Source: Gammaproteobacteria bacterium
GTDB lineage: Bacteria; Pseudomonadota; Gammaproteobacteria; Porifericomitales; Porifericomitaceae
Length of the DNA: 6,347 nucleotides
Assembly (NCBI GenBank): GCA_028817255.1
Contig: JAPPQA010000099.1
Span: 1 to 6,347, forward strand
Direction of reading: 5' to 3'
Part shown: one piece after another, positions 1 through 4,989 of the stretch
Position numbering within the stretch: position 1 is the first letter of the stretch
Layout: every line of letters begins with the position of its first letter
Program-made: the position numbers and the translations under genes
Notes under the pieces: generated by a model
What the model was told of the DNA's origin: nothing
Seen by the model: only the letters and a program-made list of their open reading frames with translations
The model's database searches: none

Positions 1-3
1 CCC

Positions 4-24
4 GCCCCTGTTCAAGCCAGGGGC
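4..24. other. Small perfect hairpin at the left edge
   Basis: A perfect inverted repeat has 7-base arms (GCCCCTG at 4-10 and CAGGGGC at 18-24) around a 7-base loop. No T-run follows on either strand, so it is not a typical intrinsic terminator. It lies downstream of the leftward 5'-nucleotidase gene and could protect or end its transcript, or that of a gene to the left that is out of view. The structure is seen directly; the role is a guess. Confidence 0.35.
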
Positions 25-40
25 AAGCTCTGCGCGGGAA

Positions 41-69
41 TGGCGGATATTTGCCATGCCAGTCCGCCA
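41..69. other. Hairpin just downstream of the 5'-nucleotidase stop
   Basis: Arms TGGCGGA (41-47) and TCCGCCA (63-69) are perfectly complementary over 7 bases with a 15-base loop. A second, alternative pairing exists between TTGCC (51-55) and GGCAA (70-74). It starts within ten bases of the 5'-nucleotidase stop codon. There is no U-tract, so any terminator role would have to be Rho-assisted or limited to 3'-end protection. Confidence 0.3.
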
Positions 70-77
70 GGCAATAA

Positions 78-1118
78 CTATCGTTCGCCCTTTCCGCGGG
101 AAAGGCCGGGGGCAATGGGCGCATCGGCGGGCGCATCGGCGGGCAGATTGGCGACGCCGTGCGGCACGTGACCCGTGGGGATCTCGCGGCTGGCACTGCC
201 GCAGTACTTCATCTGGTCGTCGAAGAACACGTCCGCCCCATACGCCTTGAGGTAGTCCGTCTTGTCCCGCCCGCCCAGGAACAGCACTTCGTCGAGACGA
301 ATCCCCCAGTGCCGCAAGGTGGTGATCACCCGCTTGTGCGCGGGGGCGGCGCGGGCCGTCACCAGCGCCGTGCGGATCGGGCTGGCGCCGCCGGCAAAGA
401 CGCTCTGCAGGCGGTGCAGCTCGGCGAGAAAGGGCTTGAACGGCCCCCCGTCCAGGGGCTGGGCGGCGGCCCTGCGTTCGTCTTCGGCAAAGGCGGCCAA
501 CCCCCGCTCGTGATATACGCGCTCCGCCTGGTCGGAAAACAGCACGGCATCGCCGTCGAAGGCGAAGCGGACTTCCCCGTCGTCGGAGGCGCCGGCGGCA
601 GAGGGGATCAGCGTGGCCGCCGCGACGCCGCTGTGCAGGGCGTTCTCTACATCCTCCGGCGCGATAGAGAGAAACAGGTGCACGCCGAAGGCGGATACGT
701 AACGATGCGGGCTGCACCCTCCGCAAAAGGCGGCACAGGTGATCGCCAGCCCGTGATGTTCGATGGAATTGAACACCCGCAGGCCGGTGTCGGCACTGTT
801 GCGCGACAACAGGATCACCTCCACCCTGCCGCGGCGGCCGGGCAGTTCGTTGATGCGCAGCAGTTTGCGCACCAGGTGAAAGGCCCCGCCCGGTTTCAGG
901 GGCTCCTCTTCGTGCTGCACCTGGTAGCGGCGGAAGGCCTCCACCCCCTGGTTCTGGTAGATGCGGTGGCTCTCGTCGAGGTCGAACAGGGCCCGCGAGG
1001 AAATGCCGATGACCAGCCGGCCCTCGGGGTCGGGCGCGGCGGCGGCGTCCGGCCCGGCGCCGCGGCCCTCGCCCGGCAAGGGGGAAACGACCGGCGTCCG
1101 GCGGGCGTCTTCAGCCAC
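78..1118 (-). CDS. Cytosolic 5'-nucleotidase (PF06189-type, HAD fold)
   Basis: Predicted to dephosphorylate nucleoside 5'-monophosphates to nucleosides in the cytoplasm. The family core begins near residue 35 with LVIGISSRALFDL and continues with VILLSRNSADTGLRVFNSIE. The HAD catalytic signature follows: motif I FDGDAV (Asp188, Asp190), motif II VTAR (253-256), the motif III lysine in GGRDK (Lys286), and motif IV FFDDQ (Asp300, Asp301). All are intact, so the enzyme should be active. The start is a GTG; the frame stays open upstream for at least 70 bases but shows no ATG, and no good ribosome site is visible, so the start is uncertain. The first 34 residues and the last 20 lie outside the conserved core. 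They are encoded by hairpin repeats (SPLPGEGRGAG near the start, APGLSRGKGER at the end) and by a 12-base tandem repeat. The gene faces away from the pcnB cluster, with a tRNA gene upstream on the same strand. NT5C1-like is the nearest description; substrate preference cannot be read from sequence. Confidence 0.88.
   Translation of the reverse strand: MAEDARRTPVVSPLPGEGRGAGPDAAAAPDPEGRLVIGISSRALFDLDESHRIYQNQGVEAFRRYQVQHEEEPLKPGGAFHLVRKLLRINELPGRRGRVEVILLSRNSADTGLRVFNSIEHHGLAITCAAFCGGCSPHRYVSAFGVHLFLSIAPEDVENALHSGVAAATLIPSAAGASDDGEVRFAFDGDAVLFSDQAERVYHERGLAAFAEDERRAAAQPLDGGPFKPFLAELHRLQSVFAGGASPIRTALVTARAAPAHKRVITTLRHWGIRLDEVLFLGGRDKTDYLKAYGADVFFDDQMKYCGSASREIPTGHVPHGVANLPADAPADAPIAPGLSRGKGER
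82..120 (+). repeat. REP-like hairpin repeat, copy A (plus orientation)
   Basis: The element starts with TCGTT (81-85) and has a 7-base-pair stem (CCTTTCC at 89-95, GGAAAGG at 99-105) with a 3-base loop, followed by CCGGGGGC. It resembles dispersed repeats of many GC-rich proteobacteria, which have a C/T-rich arm, a tight stem and a CCGGGG tail. It lies inside the last codons of the 5'-nucleotidase gene on the other strand, where it is read as PIAPGLSRGKGER. That is close to the 'LTPALSxRER' strings such repeats give when translated. A related copy B lies in opposite orientation at the other end of the gene. The family assignment rests on recalled patterns, not a search. Confidence 0.5.
117..152 (-). 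repeat. 12-base tandem repeat, three copies
   Basis: The unit GGGCGCATCGGC occurs exactly at 117-128 and 129-140 on the plus strand and with three mismatches at 141-152. Being a multiple of three, it keeps the 5'-nucleotidase frame and encodes the repeated Pro-Ala-Asp-Ala string (residues 326-334) just before the repeat-derived C-terminus. It probably arose by slippage in a non-essential tail. Confidence 0.7.
1050..1090 (-). repeat. REP-like hairpin repeat, copy B (minus orientation)
   Basis: On the minus strand this begins TCGTTTCC and forms a 7-base-pair stem with one T-G pair (arms at plus coordinates 1076-1082 and 1066-1072) around a CGG loop, followed by CCGCGGCGCCGGG. The layout matches copy A at 82-120: the same TCGTT lead, a 7-base stem, a 3-base loop and a CCG-rich tail. 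The sequences have diverged. It is translated in the 5'-nucleotidase as VVSPLPGEGRGAG (residues 10-22), a string typical of translated proteobacterial repeats. The pairing is seen in the sequence; common ancestry with copy A is inferred. Confidence 0.42.
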
Positions 1119-1200
1119 GGCGGCGCCCCCCGGGACGACCCCGGCGCAGAGGCGGACAAAAGGAAGGACTGCTGACCAGGGCGCGCATCGAGTGCCCGCT

Positions 1201-1209
1201 AGTGTAGCA
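1201..1209 (-). promoter_or_regulatory. Possible extended -10 promoter for the 5'-nucleotidase
   Basis: On the minus strand the sequence reads TGCTACACT, an extended -10 form (TGn plus TACACT, four of six matches to TATAAT). I see no convincing -35 box. Transcription would start near 1194, giving a leader of about 75 bases before the GTG start. The alternative is read-through from the tRNA gene immediately upstream. Confidence 0.25.
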
Positions 1210-1259
1210 CCGACGGGCGGGGAATGGCGGGCTCCCGCGCGCCGCGGGGCAGATTTCTT

Positions 1260-1335
1260 TGGCGCTCCCTAGGGGACTCGAACCCCTGTTTTCGCCTTGA
1301 GAGGGCAATGTCCTGGACCGCTAGACGAAGGGAGC
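1260..1335 (-). tRNA. tRNA-Glu (anticodon CTC), CCA end encoded
   Basis: Read on the minus strand, the 76-base sequence folds as a standard cloverleaf. The acceptor arms are GCTCCCT and AGGGAGC, the discriminator is G, and CCA is encoded at 1262-1260. The D-arm region reads TCGTCTAGCGGTCCAGGAC. The anticodon stem TTGCC/GGCGA carries the loop CTCTCAA, so the anticodon is CTC (Glu, GAG codons). The T arm is AGGGG TTCGAGT CCCCT. The overall sequence closely tracks the Escherichia coli tRNA-Glu, which has TTC instead. CTC reads only GAG, so a second tRNA-Glu(TTC) must exist elsewhere. No U-tract terminator follows. Confidence 0.96.
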
Positions 1336-1346
1336 GAAGATGCAAG

Positions 1347-1370
1347 GGCCATCCGCAAAGGCCATCCGCA
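1347..1370. repeat. 11-base direct repeat between tRNA-Glu and pcnB
   Basis: GGCCATCCGCA occurs at 1347-1357 and again at 1360-1370 (period 13), followed by a partial third TCCG. It sits in the divergent control region between the tRNA and pcnB, immediately next to the AT-rich TATATAA at 1375-1381. It could be a pair of regulator half-sites or simple slippage; the sequence does not decide. Confidence 0.45.
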
Positions 1371-1374
1371 TCCG

Positions 1375-1381
1375 TATATAA
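1375..1381. promoter_or_regulatory. AT-rich TATATAA element, candidate -10 for the tRNA
   Basis: TATATAA stands out in a very GC-rich region. As a minus-strand -10 (TATATA, 1380-1375) it would give transcription starting near 1368, about 33 bases before the tRNA 5' end, a normal tRNA leader length. No good -35 is visible at the right distance on either strand, so the assignment is weak. Confidence 0.3.
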
Positions 1382-1402
1382 GAACCGGCGGACCGGCGAA
1401 GA

Positions 1403-1411
1403 TGGTATCAT
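1403..1411 (+). promoter_or_regulatory. Possible extended -10 promoter for pcnB
   Basis: TGGTATCAT combines the TGn extension with TATCAT, five of six matches to TATAAT. Extended -10 promoters tolerate a poor -35, and none is seen here. Transcription would start near 1418 and give a leader of about 58 bases. That leader begins with a GGGCC/GGCCC hairpin (1416-1429, 4-base loop). If real, this would drive pcnB and probably the overlapping genes downstream. Confidence 0.4.
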
Positions 1412-1464
1412 ACCCGGGCCGGACGGCCCCCGCCAAGGCAGGGAGGCGCCGCAACCCGAAAGCG

Positions 1465-1470
1465 AAAGGA
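1465..1470 (+). promoter_or_regulatory. Ribosome binding site of pcnB
   Basis: AAAGGA ends 5 bases before the ATG at 1476. It decides the start: the open frame extends upstream to 1224, but that part crosses the tRNA gene and cannot be coding, whereas 1476 has the only good Shine-Dalgarno match. Confidence 0.7.
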
Positions 1471-1475
1471 TCACG

Positions 1476-2843
1476 ATGCCCGGAAAAGAACAGCAACGCA
1501 TTGCCCCCCTCCCGCCTCGCATTATCCCCCGCGATCAGCACAATATCTCGCGCTCCCGCATCGGCCCCAACGTTCTGAAGGTGCTCTACCGCCTGAAAAA
1601 CGCGGGCTACAAGTCCTACCTGGTGGGCGGCTGCGTGCGCGACCTGCTGCTGGACAAGCAACCCAAGGATTTCGACGTGGCGACCGACGCCCACCCCGAG
1701 CAGATCCGCGAACTGTTCCGCAACTGCCGGTTGATCGGGCGGCGTTTTCGCCTGGCGCATATCCTCTTCGGGCGCGAGATCGTCGAGGTATCCACCTTCC
1801 GCGCCTCGCACGACCGGGCGCGGGCGCACGAGGGGCACAGCGCGGAAGGGGGGCGCATCGTCCGCGACAATGTCTATGGCGACATCGAGGAAGACGTATG
1901 GCGGCGGGACTTCACCGTCAATGCGCTGTTCTACAACATCCAGGATTTCTCCGTGGTGGACTACGTAGGCGGCATGAAAGACATCCAACGCCGGCAGCTG
2001 CGGCCGCTGGGCGACCCGGACCAGCGCTACCGCGAAGACCCGGTACGGATGCTGCGAGCGGTGCGTTTCGCGGTCAAGCTGGACATGGAGATCGAGCCGG
2101 AAGCGGCAAGGCAGATCCGGGAACGGGCGCCGCTGCTGGAAGACGTGCCGGCGGCGCGGCTTTTCGAGGAGTTCCTGAAGATGTTCCTCCACGGCCACGC
2201 GCGGGACACTTTCCGGCGGCTGCGCGACTATCGCCTGTTCGGCCACCTGTTTCCCGCCGCCGAACGGGCCATGACCGGCCCTTCCGGGGAAACCGCCCGC
2301 ACCCTGATGACGCAAGTGCTGACGGACACCGACCGGCGCTACCGGGAGGACCGCCCGATATCGCCGGCCCTGCCGCTCGCCGCGCTGTTCTGGCACCCGG
2401 TGCAGGAATTGGCCGAAAACCATTGCAGCAAGGGCCTGTCGCGCATACAGGCGATGGAGCTGGCCGGCGCCGCCCTGCTCTCGCGCCAAATCAAGAGTCT
2501 CTCCATCCCGCGCCTCGTTACCGCCACCGTGCGCGATATCTGGGAATTCCAGGCGCGTTTCGAGGAACGCTGGATCAAGCAGCGCAGGGAACGGCTGCAG
2601 AAGCACCCGGCGTTGCGGGCAAGTTACGACTTCCTGGCTTTGCGCCACGAGGCGGGCGAAGAGGTGGGAGAGCTGGTACAGCGGTGGCGGGAACTGGCGA
2701 TGTCCGCGCCCGTCGCCGGCAACCGGCAGCGCATGCGCCAGGACGGGCACCGCGACGGGCGGCGGCGCGGCCCCCTGGGTTTTCGCCGGGGCCGAGGCAG
2801 AGGGGGCAGAAGAGGAAGGGGCGACCGGGACCGGCGCGAATGA
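1476..2843 (+). CDS. pcnB: Poly(A) polymerase I
   Basis: Adds A-tails to RNA 3' ends, which in gammaproteobacteria marks mRNA fragments and small RNAs for decay. The 455-residue protein is a class II nucleotidyltransferase. It has YLVGGCVRDLLL (48-59), the metal-binding DFDVATD (Asp65, Asp67), RRDFTVNALFYN (143-154) and DPVRMLRAVRFA (188-199). The segment LIGRRFRLAHILF (86-98) matches the signature that separates poly(A) polymerases from CCA-adding enzymes. The last 40 residues are a basic tail rich in Arg and Gly, with several RG and RGG steps. Escherichia coli PcnB also ends in a basic tail, thought to bind RNA. The start at 1476 is chosen for its AAAGGA site and because longer forms would overlap the tRNA. 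The stop overlaps the folK start (ATGA), implying translational coupling. The tRNA here already encodes CCA, so an essential CCA-adding role is not implied. Confidence 0.95.
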   Translation: MPGKEQQRIAPLPPRIIPRDQHNISRSRIGPNVLKVLYRLKNAGYKSYLVGGCVRDLLLDKQPKDFDVATDAHPEQIRELFRNCRLIGRRFRLAHILFGREIVEVSTFRASHDRARAHEGHSAEGGRIVRDNVYGDIEEDVWRRDFTVNALFYNIQDFSVVDYVGGMKDIQRRQLRPLGDPDQRYREDPVRMLRAVRFAVKLDMEIEPEAARQIRERAPLLEDVPAARLFEEFLKMFLHGHARDTFRRLRDYRLFGHLFPAAERAMTGPSGETARTLMTQVLTDTDRRYREDRPISPALPLAALFWHPVQELAENHCSKGLSRIQAMELAGAALLSRQIKSLSIPRLVTATVRDIWEFQARFEERWIKQRRERLQKHPALRASYDFLALRHEAGEEVGELVQRWRELAMSAPVAGNRQRMRQDGHRDGRRRGPLGFRRGRGRGGRRGRGDRDRRE

Positions 2844-3358
2844 CCCCCGCCTATATCGGGCTCGGCAGCAACCTGCAAGGGCCGCGCAAGCAATTGCGGC
2901 GCGCCCTGGCCGCATTGCGGAAATTGCCCGCCAGCCGCCTGGACGCCGTTTCTTCCCTCTACTCCAGCGCGCCGGTGGGGCCGCAGGACCAGCCGTTCTA
3001 CCTGAACGCGGTGGCCCGCCTGGAAACCGAATTGCCGCCCCGCGAATTGCTGGCGCAAATGCGGCGGATCGAGCGGCGCCAGGGGCGCACCCGCGACGCG
3101 GAGCGCTGGCAGGCGCGAACCCTGGACCTGGACCTGCTGCTCTACGGCGACGAATGCATCGCCGGCGAGGAACTGACCGTGCCGCACCCGGAGATCGGCA
3201 GCCGCGCCTTCGTGCTCTACCCCCTCTACGAGCTGGCCCCGGAGCTGCGCATCCCCGGCCTGGGGAAGCTGCCGGCGCTGTTGCCGCAAGTCCGGGGACA
3301 ACGGGCAGAGCGCCTGGGAGCGGGGCGCTTGAGGGCGGAGCGCCTGGAGGGATCGTGA
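2840..3358 (+). CDS. folK: 6-hydroxymethyl-7,8-dihydropterin pyrophosphokinase
   Basis: Transfers pyrophosphate from ATP to 6-hydroxymethyl-7,8-dihydropterin, the step before dihydropteroate synthase in folate synthesis (cytoplasm). The 172-residue protein has the N-terminal GLGSNL (7-12), the pterin-loop region SSAPVGPQDQPFYLNAV (42-58), then RW (89-90), Arg93 and the Mg-binding DLDLL (Asp96, Asp98). PHPEIGSRAFVLYPL (115-129) carries the conserved His and Arg of the family. Spacing is one residue off the Escherichia coli numbering. The ATG shares ATGA with the pcnB stop; there is no close Shine-Dalgarno site, so translation is probably coupled. The protein is about a dozen residues longer than usual. 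The extra C-terminus repeats RAERL twice (155-159, 165-169) and is encoded by a short duplication that also supplies the ribosome site of the next gene. Confidence 0.95.
   Translation: MTPAYIGLGSNLQGPRKQLRRALAALRKLPASRLDAVSSLYSSAPVGPQDQPFYLNAVARLETELPPRELLAQMRRIERRQGRTRDAERWQARTLDLDLLLYGDECIAGEELTVPHPEIGSRAFVLYPLYELAPELRIPGLGKLPALLPQVRGQRAERLGAGRLRAERLEGS
3302..3351 (+). repeat. Imperfect duplication at the folK 3' end
   Basis: The codons for RAERL occur at 3302-3316 and again at 3332-3346, with GCGGGGCGCTTG, a more diverged version, between them. The repeated unit ends in a purine-rich GGAG string. The second copy provides GGAGGG (3346-3351), the ribosome binding site of the next gene. Confidence 0.55.
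3346..3351 (+). promoter_or_regulatory. Ribosome binding site of the nucleoside kinase
   Basis: GGAGGG ends 3 bases before the GTG at 3355. This is the strongest Shine-Dalgarno match in the window. It fixes the GTG as the start although the frame stays open upstream to 3154 inside folK. Confidence 0.75.
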
Positions 3359-4029
3359 CGACAGGCGCGCAGGCGCCGGCCAGCATCGTGATCGAAGGCC
3401 CGATCGGGGCCGGCAAGACGACGCTGGCAAAGAAGCTCGCCCAGCACCTGCGGATGCAACCCGTGCTGGAGGAGTCGCGCGACAACCCCTTCCTGCCCCA
3501 CTTCTACGGGGCGCCGGAGCGGTACGCGCTGCCGGCGCAACTCTACTTCCTGTTCCAGCGCGAACGGCAGATCGGGCGGCTGCGGCAGATCGGGCTGTTC
3601 CAACCGCCGCACTGGGTGGCCGACTTCATGATGGACAAGGATCCTCTGTTCGCCAGAGAGACGCTGGAGGAGCAGGAATACCGCCTGTACTTGCAGGTGT
3701 ACGATCTGCTGGGGCCGCAGTCGGCCCCGGTCCCGGAATTGATGATCTATCTGCAGGCGCCGCCCGAAGTGCTGTTGCAACGCATCGCCCGGCGCGGCAT
3801 CTCCTACGAACGCCGGATAGACGCGGAATACCTGCAACGCATCTGCGGCGCCTACATCGAATACTTCCACTACTACGAAAGCTCGCCCCTGCTGATCGTC
3901 AACGTGTCCGAGTGCAATCTGGCGGACAGCGAGCAGGACTTCCAGGCACTGTTGCGGCACCTGCGGAATTGCCGCGCCGGGCGCCACTACCTGAACCCTG
4001 GCGGCGAATCGCAGCCATGGCCCGAGTAA
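3355..4029 (+). CDS. Deoxynucleoside kinase (dNK family)
   Basis: Phosphorylates deoxynucleosides at the 5' position with ATP, the first step of deoxynucleotide salvage. The 224-residue protein begins with a P-loop, IEGPIGAGKTTLAKKL (13-28). Next come a Glu pair (39-40) where the family places its catalytic acid, and a substrate-site stretch, LPAQLYFLFQRERQI (59-73). VADFMMDKDPLFA (88-100) follows, the form bacterial dNKs show. The LID region RIARRGISYERRIDAEYLQRI (143-163) has several Arg residues for ATP phosphates. All key elements look intact. It starts at GTG, overlapping the folK stop (GTGA), and its end overlaps panB by 13 bases. The bacterial branch acts mostly on deoxyguanosine or deoxyadenosine; the substrate here cannot be read from sequence. 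Genes of this family between folK and panB occur in other gammaproteobacteria, from memory. Confidence 0.9.
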   Translation: MTTGAQAPASIVIEGPIGAGKTTLAKKLAQHLRMQPVLEESRDNPFLPHFYGAPERYALPAQLYFLFQRERQIGRLRQIGLFQPPHWVADFMMDKDPLFARETLEEQEYRLYLQVYDLLGPQSAPVPELMIYLQAPPEVLLQRIARRGISYERRIDAEYLQRICGAYIEYFHYYESSPLLIVNVSECNLADSEQDFQALLRHLRNCRAGRHYLNPGGESQPWPE

Positions 4030-4811
4030 GCGCGGCCAGCCTGCAACGGCTGCGGCGCAAGGGGGAGAAGATCGCCTGCCTGACCGCATACGACGCCGGT
4101 TGCGCGGCAATCCTGGACTCCGCGGGGGTGGAAGTGGTGCTGGTGGGCGACTCGCTGGGGATGGTGCTGCACGGCGAGGCAACCACCCTGCACGTCAGGA
4201 TGCAGGACATGATCTACCACACCCGCCTGGTGCGCCGGGGAGTGCGCCGCGCCCTGCTGGCCACCGACCTCCCCTTCCTCAGTTACGCCACCCCGGCGCA
4301 GGCGCTGGGCAACGCCGGCCGGCTGGTACGCGAGGCGGGGGCGGAAATGGTCAAGCTGGAAGGCGGCGCGGAACTGACCGAGACCGTGCGCCTGCTGGTC
4401 GGCGCCGGCATCCCGGTATGCGGTCACCTGGGTCTGCGGCCCCAGTCCGTGCTCCGGCTGGGCGGCCACCGGGCCCCGAAACGCAAACGGGAAGACGACG
4501 ACAGGCTGCTGGAAGACGCCCTGGCGCTGCAAGAGGCCGGCGCCGCCCTGCTGGTGCTGGAATGCGTGCCCGCGGCCCTGGCGCAGCGGGTCACCGCCGC
4601 CCTGTCCATCCCCACGATCGGGATCGGCGCCGGCCCCCACTGCGACGGCCAAGTGCTGGTGCTCTACGACCTGCTCGGGATCGGCGAGCGCCGCCCCTCC
4701 TTCAGCCGGGACTTCCTGGCGACGGGCGGCGGCATCCGCGGCGCCGTGCGGGAATACGTGCGCCAGGTAAAGGACGGCGGCTTCCCCGGCGCCGCGGAAA
4801 CCCCGGCCTGA
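4017..4811 (+). CDS. panB: 3-methyl-2-oxobutanoate hydroxymethyltransferase
   Basis: Transfers a hydroxymethyl group from 5,10-methylene-tetrahydrofolate to 2-oxoisovalerate, giving ketopantoate, the first committed step to pantothenate and CoA. The 264 residues equal the family's usual length. Motifs are LTAYDA (22-27), VGDSLGMVLHG (43-53) with metal ligand Asp45, TDLPF with Asp84, VKLEGG (112-117) with Lys113 and Glu115, GHLGL with His137, LECVP with the catalytic Glu182, and IPTIGIGAG near 194-202. The Asp45 and Asp84 positions equal those of the Escherichia coli enzyme. The start MARVSAASL fits the family; it lies inside the end of the kinase gene (13-base overlap), with only a weak ribosome site, so coupling is likely. 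Its folate cofactor depends on the folK product encoded two genes upstream. Confidence 0.97.
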   Translation: MARVSAASLQRLRRKGEKIACLTAYDAGCAAILDSAGVEVVLVGDSLGMVLHGEATTLHVRMQDMIYHTRLVRRGVRRALLATDLPFLSYATPAQALGNAGRLVREAGAEMVKLEGGAELTETVRLLVGAGIPVCGHLGLRPQSVLRLGGHRAPKRKREDDDRLLEDALALQEAGAALLVLECVPAALAQRVTAALSIPTIGIGAGPHCDGQVLVLYDLLGIGERRPSFSRDFLATGGGIRGAVREYVRQVKDGGFPGAAETPA

Positions 4812-4855
4812 GCCCGATGCGCCGCGCCGCCCCCGCCCGATGCGCCGCGCCGCCC
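4812..4855 (+). repeat. 21-base direct repeat after panB
   Basis: Two identical 21-base copies lie at 4812-4832 and 4835-4855 (period 23), each starting GCCCGATGCGCCGCG. The first starts directly after the panB stop. Each copy holds an ATG followed by codons for Arg-Arg-Ala-Ala, but the two ATGs are in different frames and neither reading looks like a protein. Confidence 0.85.
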
Positions 4856-4989
4856 GCGCCTGACCCGCGGACTGCGCCGCCGATGACGCCGCTGCCGCCC
4901 CACTGCCGCCCATAGCGCCCCGCGTCCGCCCCGCGCCGTCCGCCCCGCCCTCCTGCCAGATGCCACGCACCGCGCCCCGCACCACGCCC
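4856..4989 (+). promoter_or_regulatory. C-rich, G-poor spacer before panC (possible Rho loading site)
   Basis: Together with the direct repeat this makes a 178-base gap in an otherwise overlapping cluster. In 4921-4980 I count about 36 C, 15 G, 5 T and 4 A, a strong C-over-G bias. Long C-rich, G-poor, weakly structured RNA is what Rho uses to load. I see no intrinsic terminator, no -10/-35 pair and no Shine-Dalgarno site before panC. The stretch may lower panC expression by Rho or may simply be composition drift. Confidence 0.3.

Noticed and set aside
159..1175. A 338-codon plus-strand open frame opposite the 5'-nucleotidase
   Set aside because: The opposite strand shows all four HAD motifs in order. 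This frame gives low-complexity Gly/Ala/Arg/Gln sequence and no motif, so it is a shadow.
1260..1335. tRNA-Glu as an integration site for a genomic island
   Set aside because: No integrase is next to it, no second copy of the tRNA 3' end is visible in the window, and the genes on both sides are housekeeping genes of similar composition.
1224..1475. An N-terminal extension of PcnB by 84 residues
   Set aside because: The segment crosses the tRNA-Glu gene and the promoter region, and the only good ribosome site is before the ATG at 1476.
1269..3485. A 738-codon open frame on the minus strand
   Set aside because: It lies wholly opposite pcnB and folK, both with clear catalytic motifs, and also runs into the tRNA. 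Its translation is Ala/Pro/Arg/Gln-rich with no recognisable domain, as expected for the antisense of a GC-rich gene.
4812..4855. The direct repeat as a CRISPR or attachment site
   Set aside because: There are only two copies with a 2-base gap, no spacer-length separation, no cas genes, and no integrase or tRNA 3' end nearby.
4817..4915. A 32-codon frame in the panB-panC spacer (MRRAAPARCAAPP and onward)
   Set aside because: It is low-complexity Pro/Ala/Arg without a ribosome site and results from the C-rich composition and the direct repeat. The second repeat copy puts its ATG in another frame that stops after seven codons.
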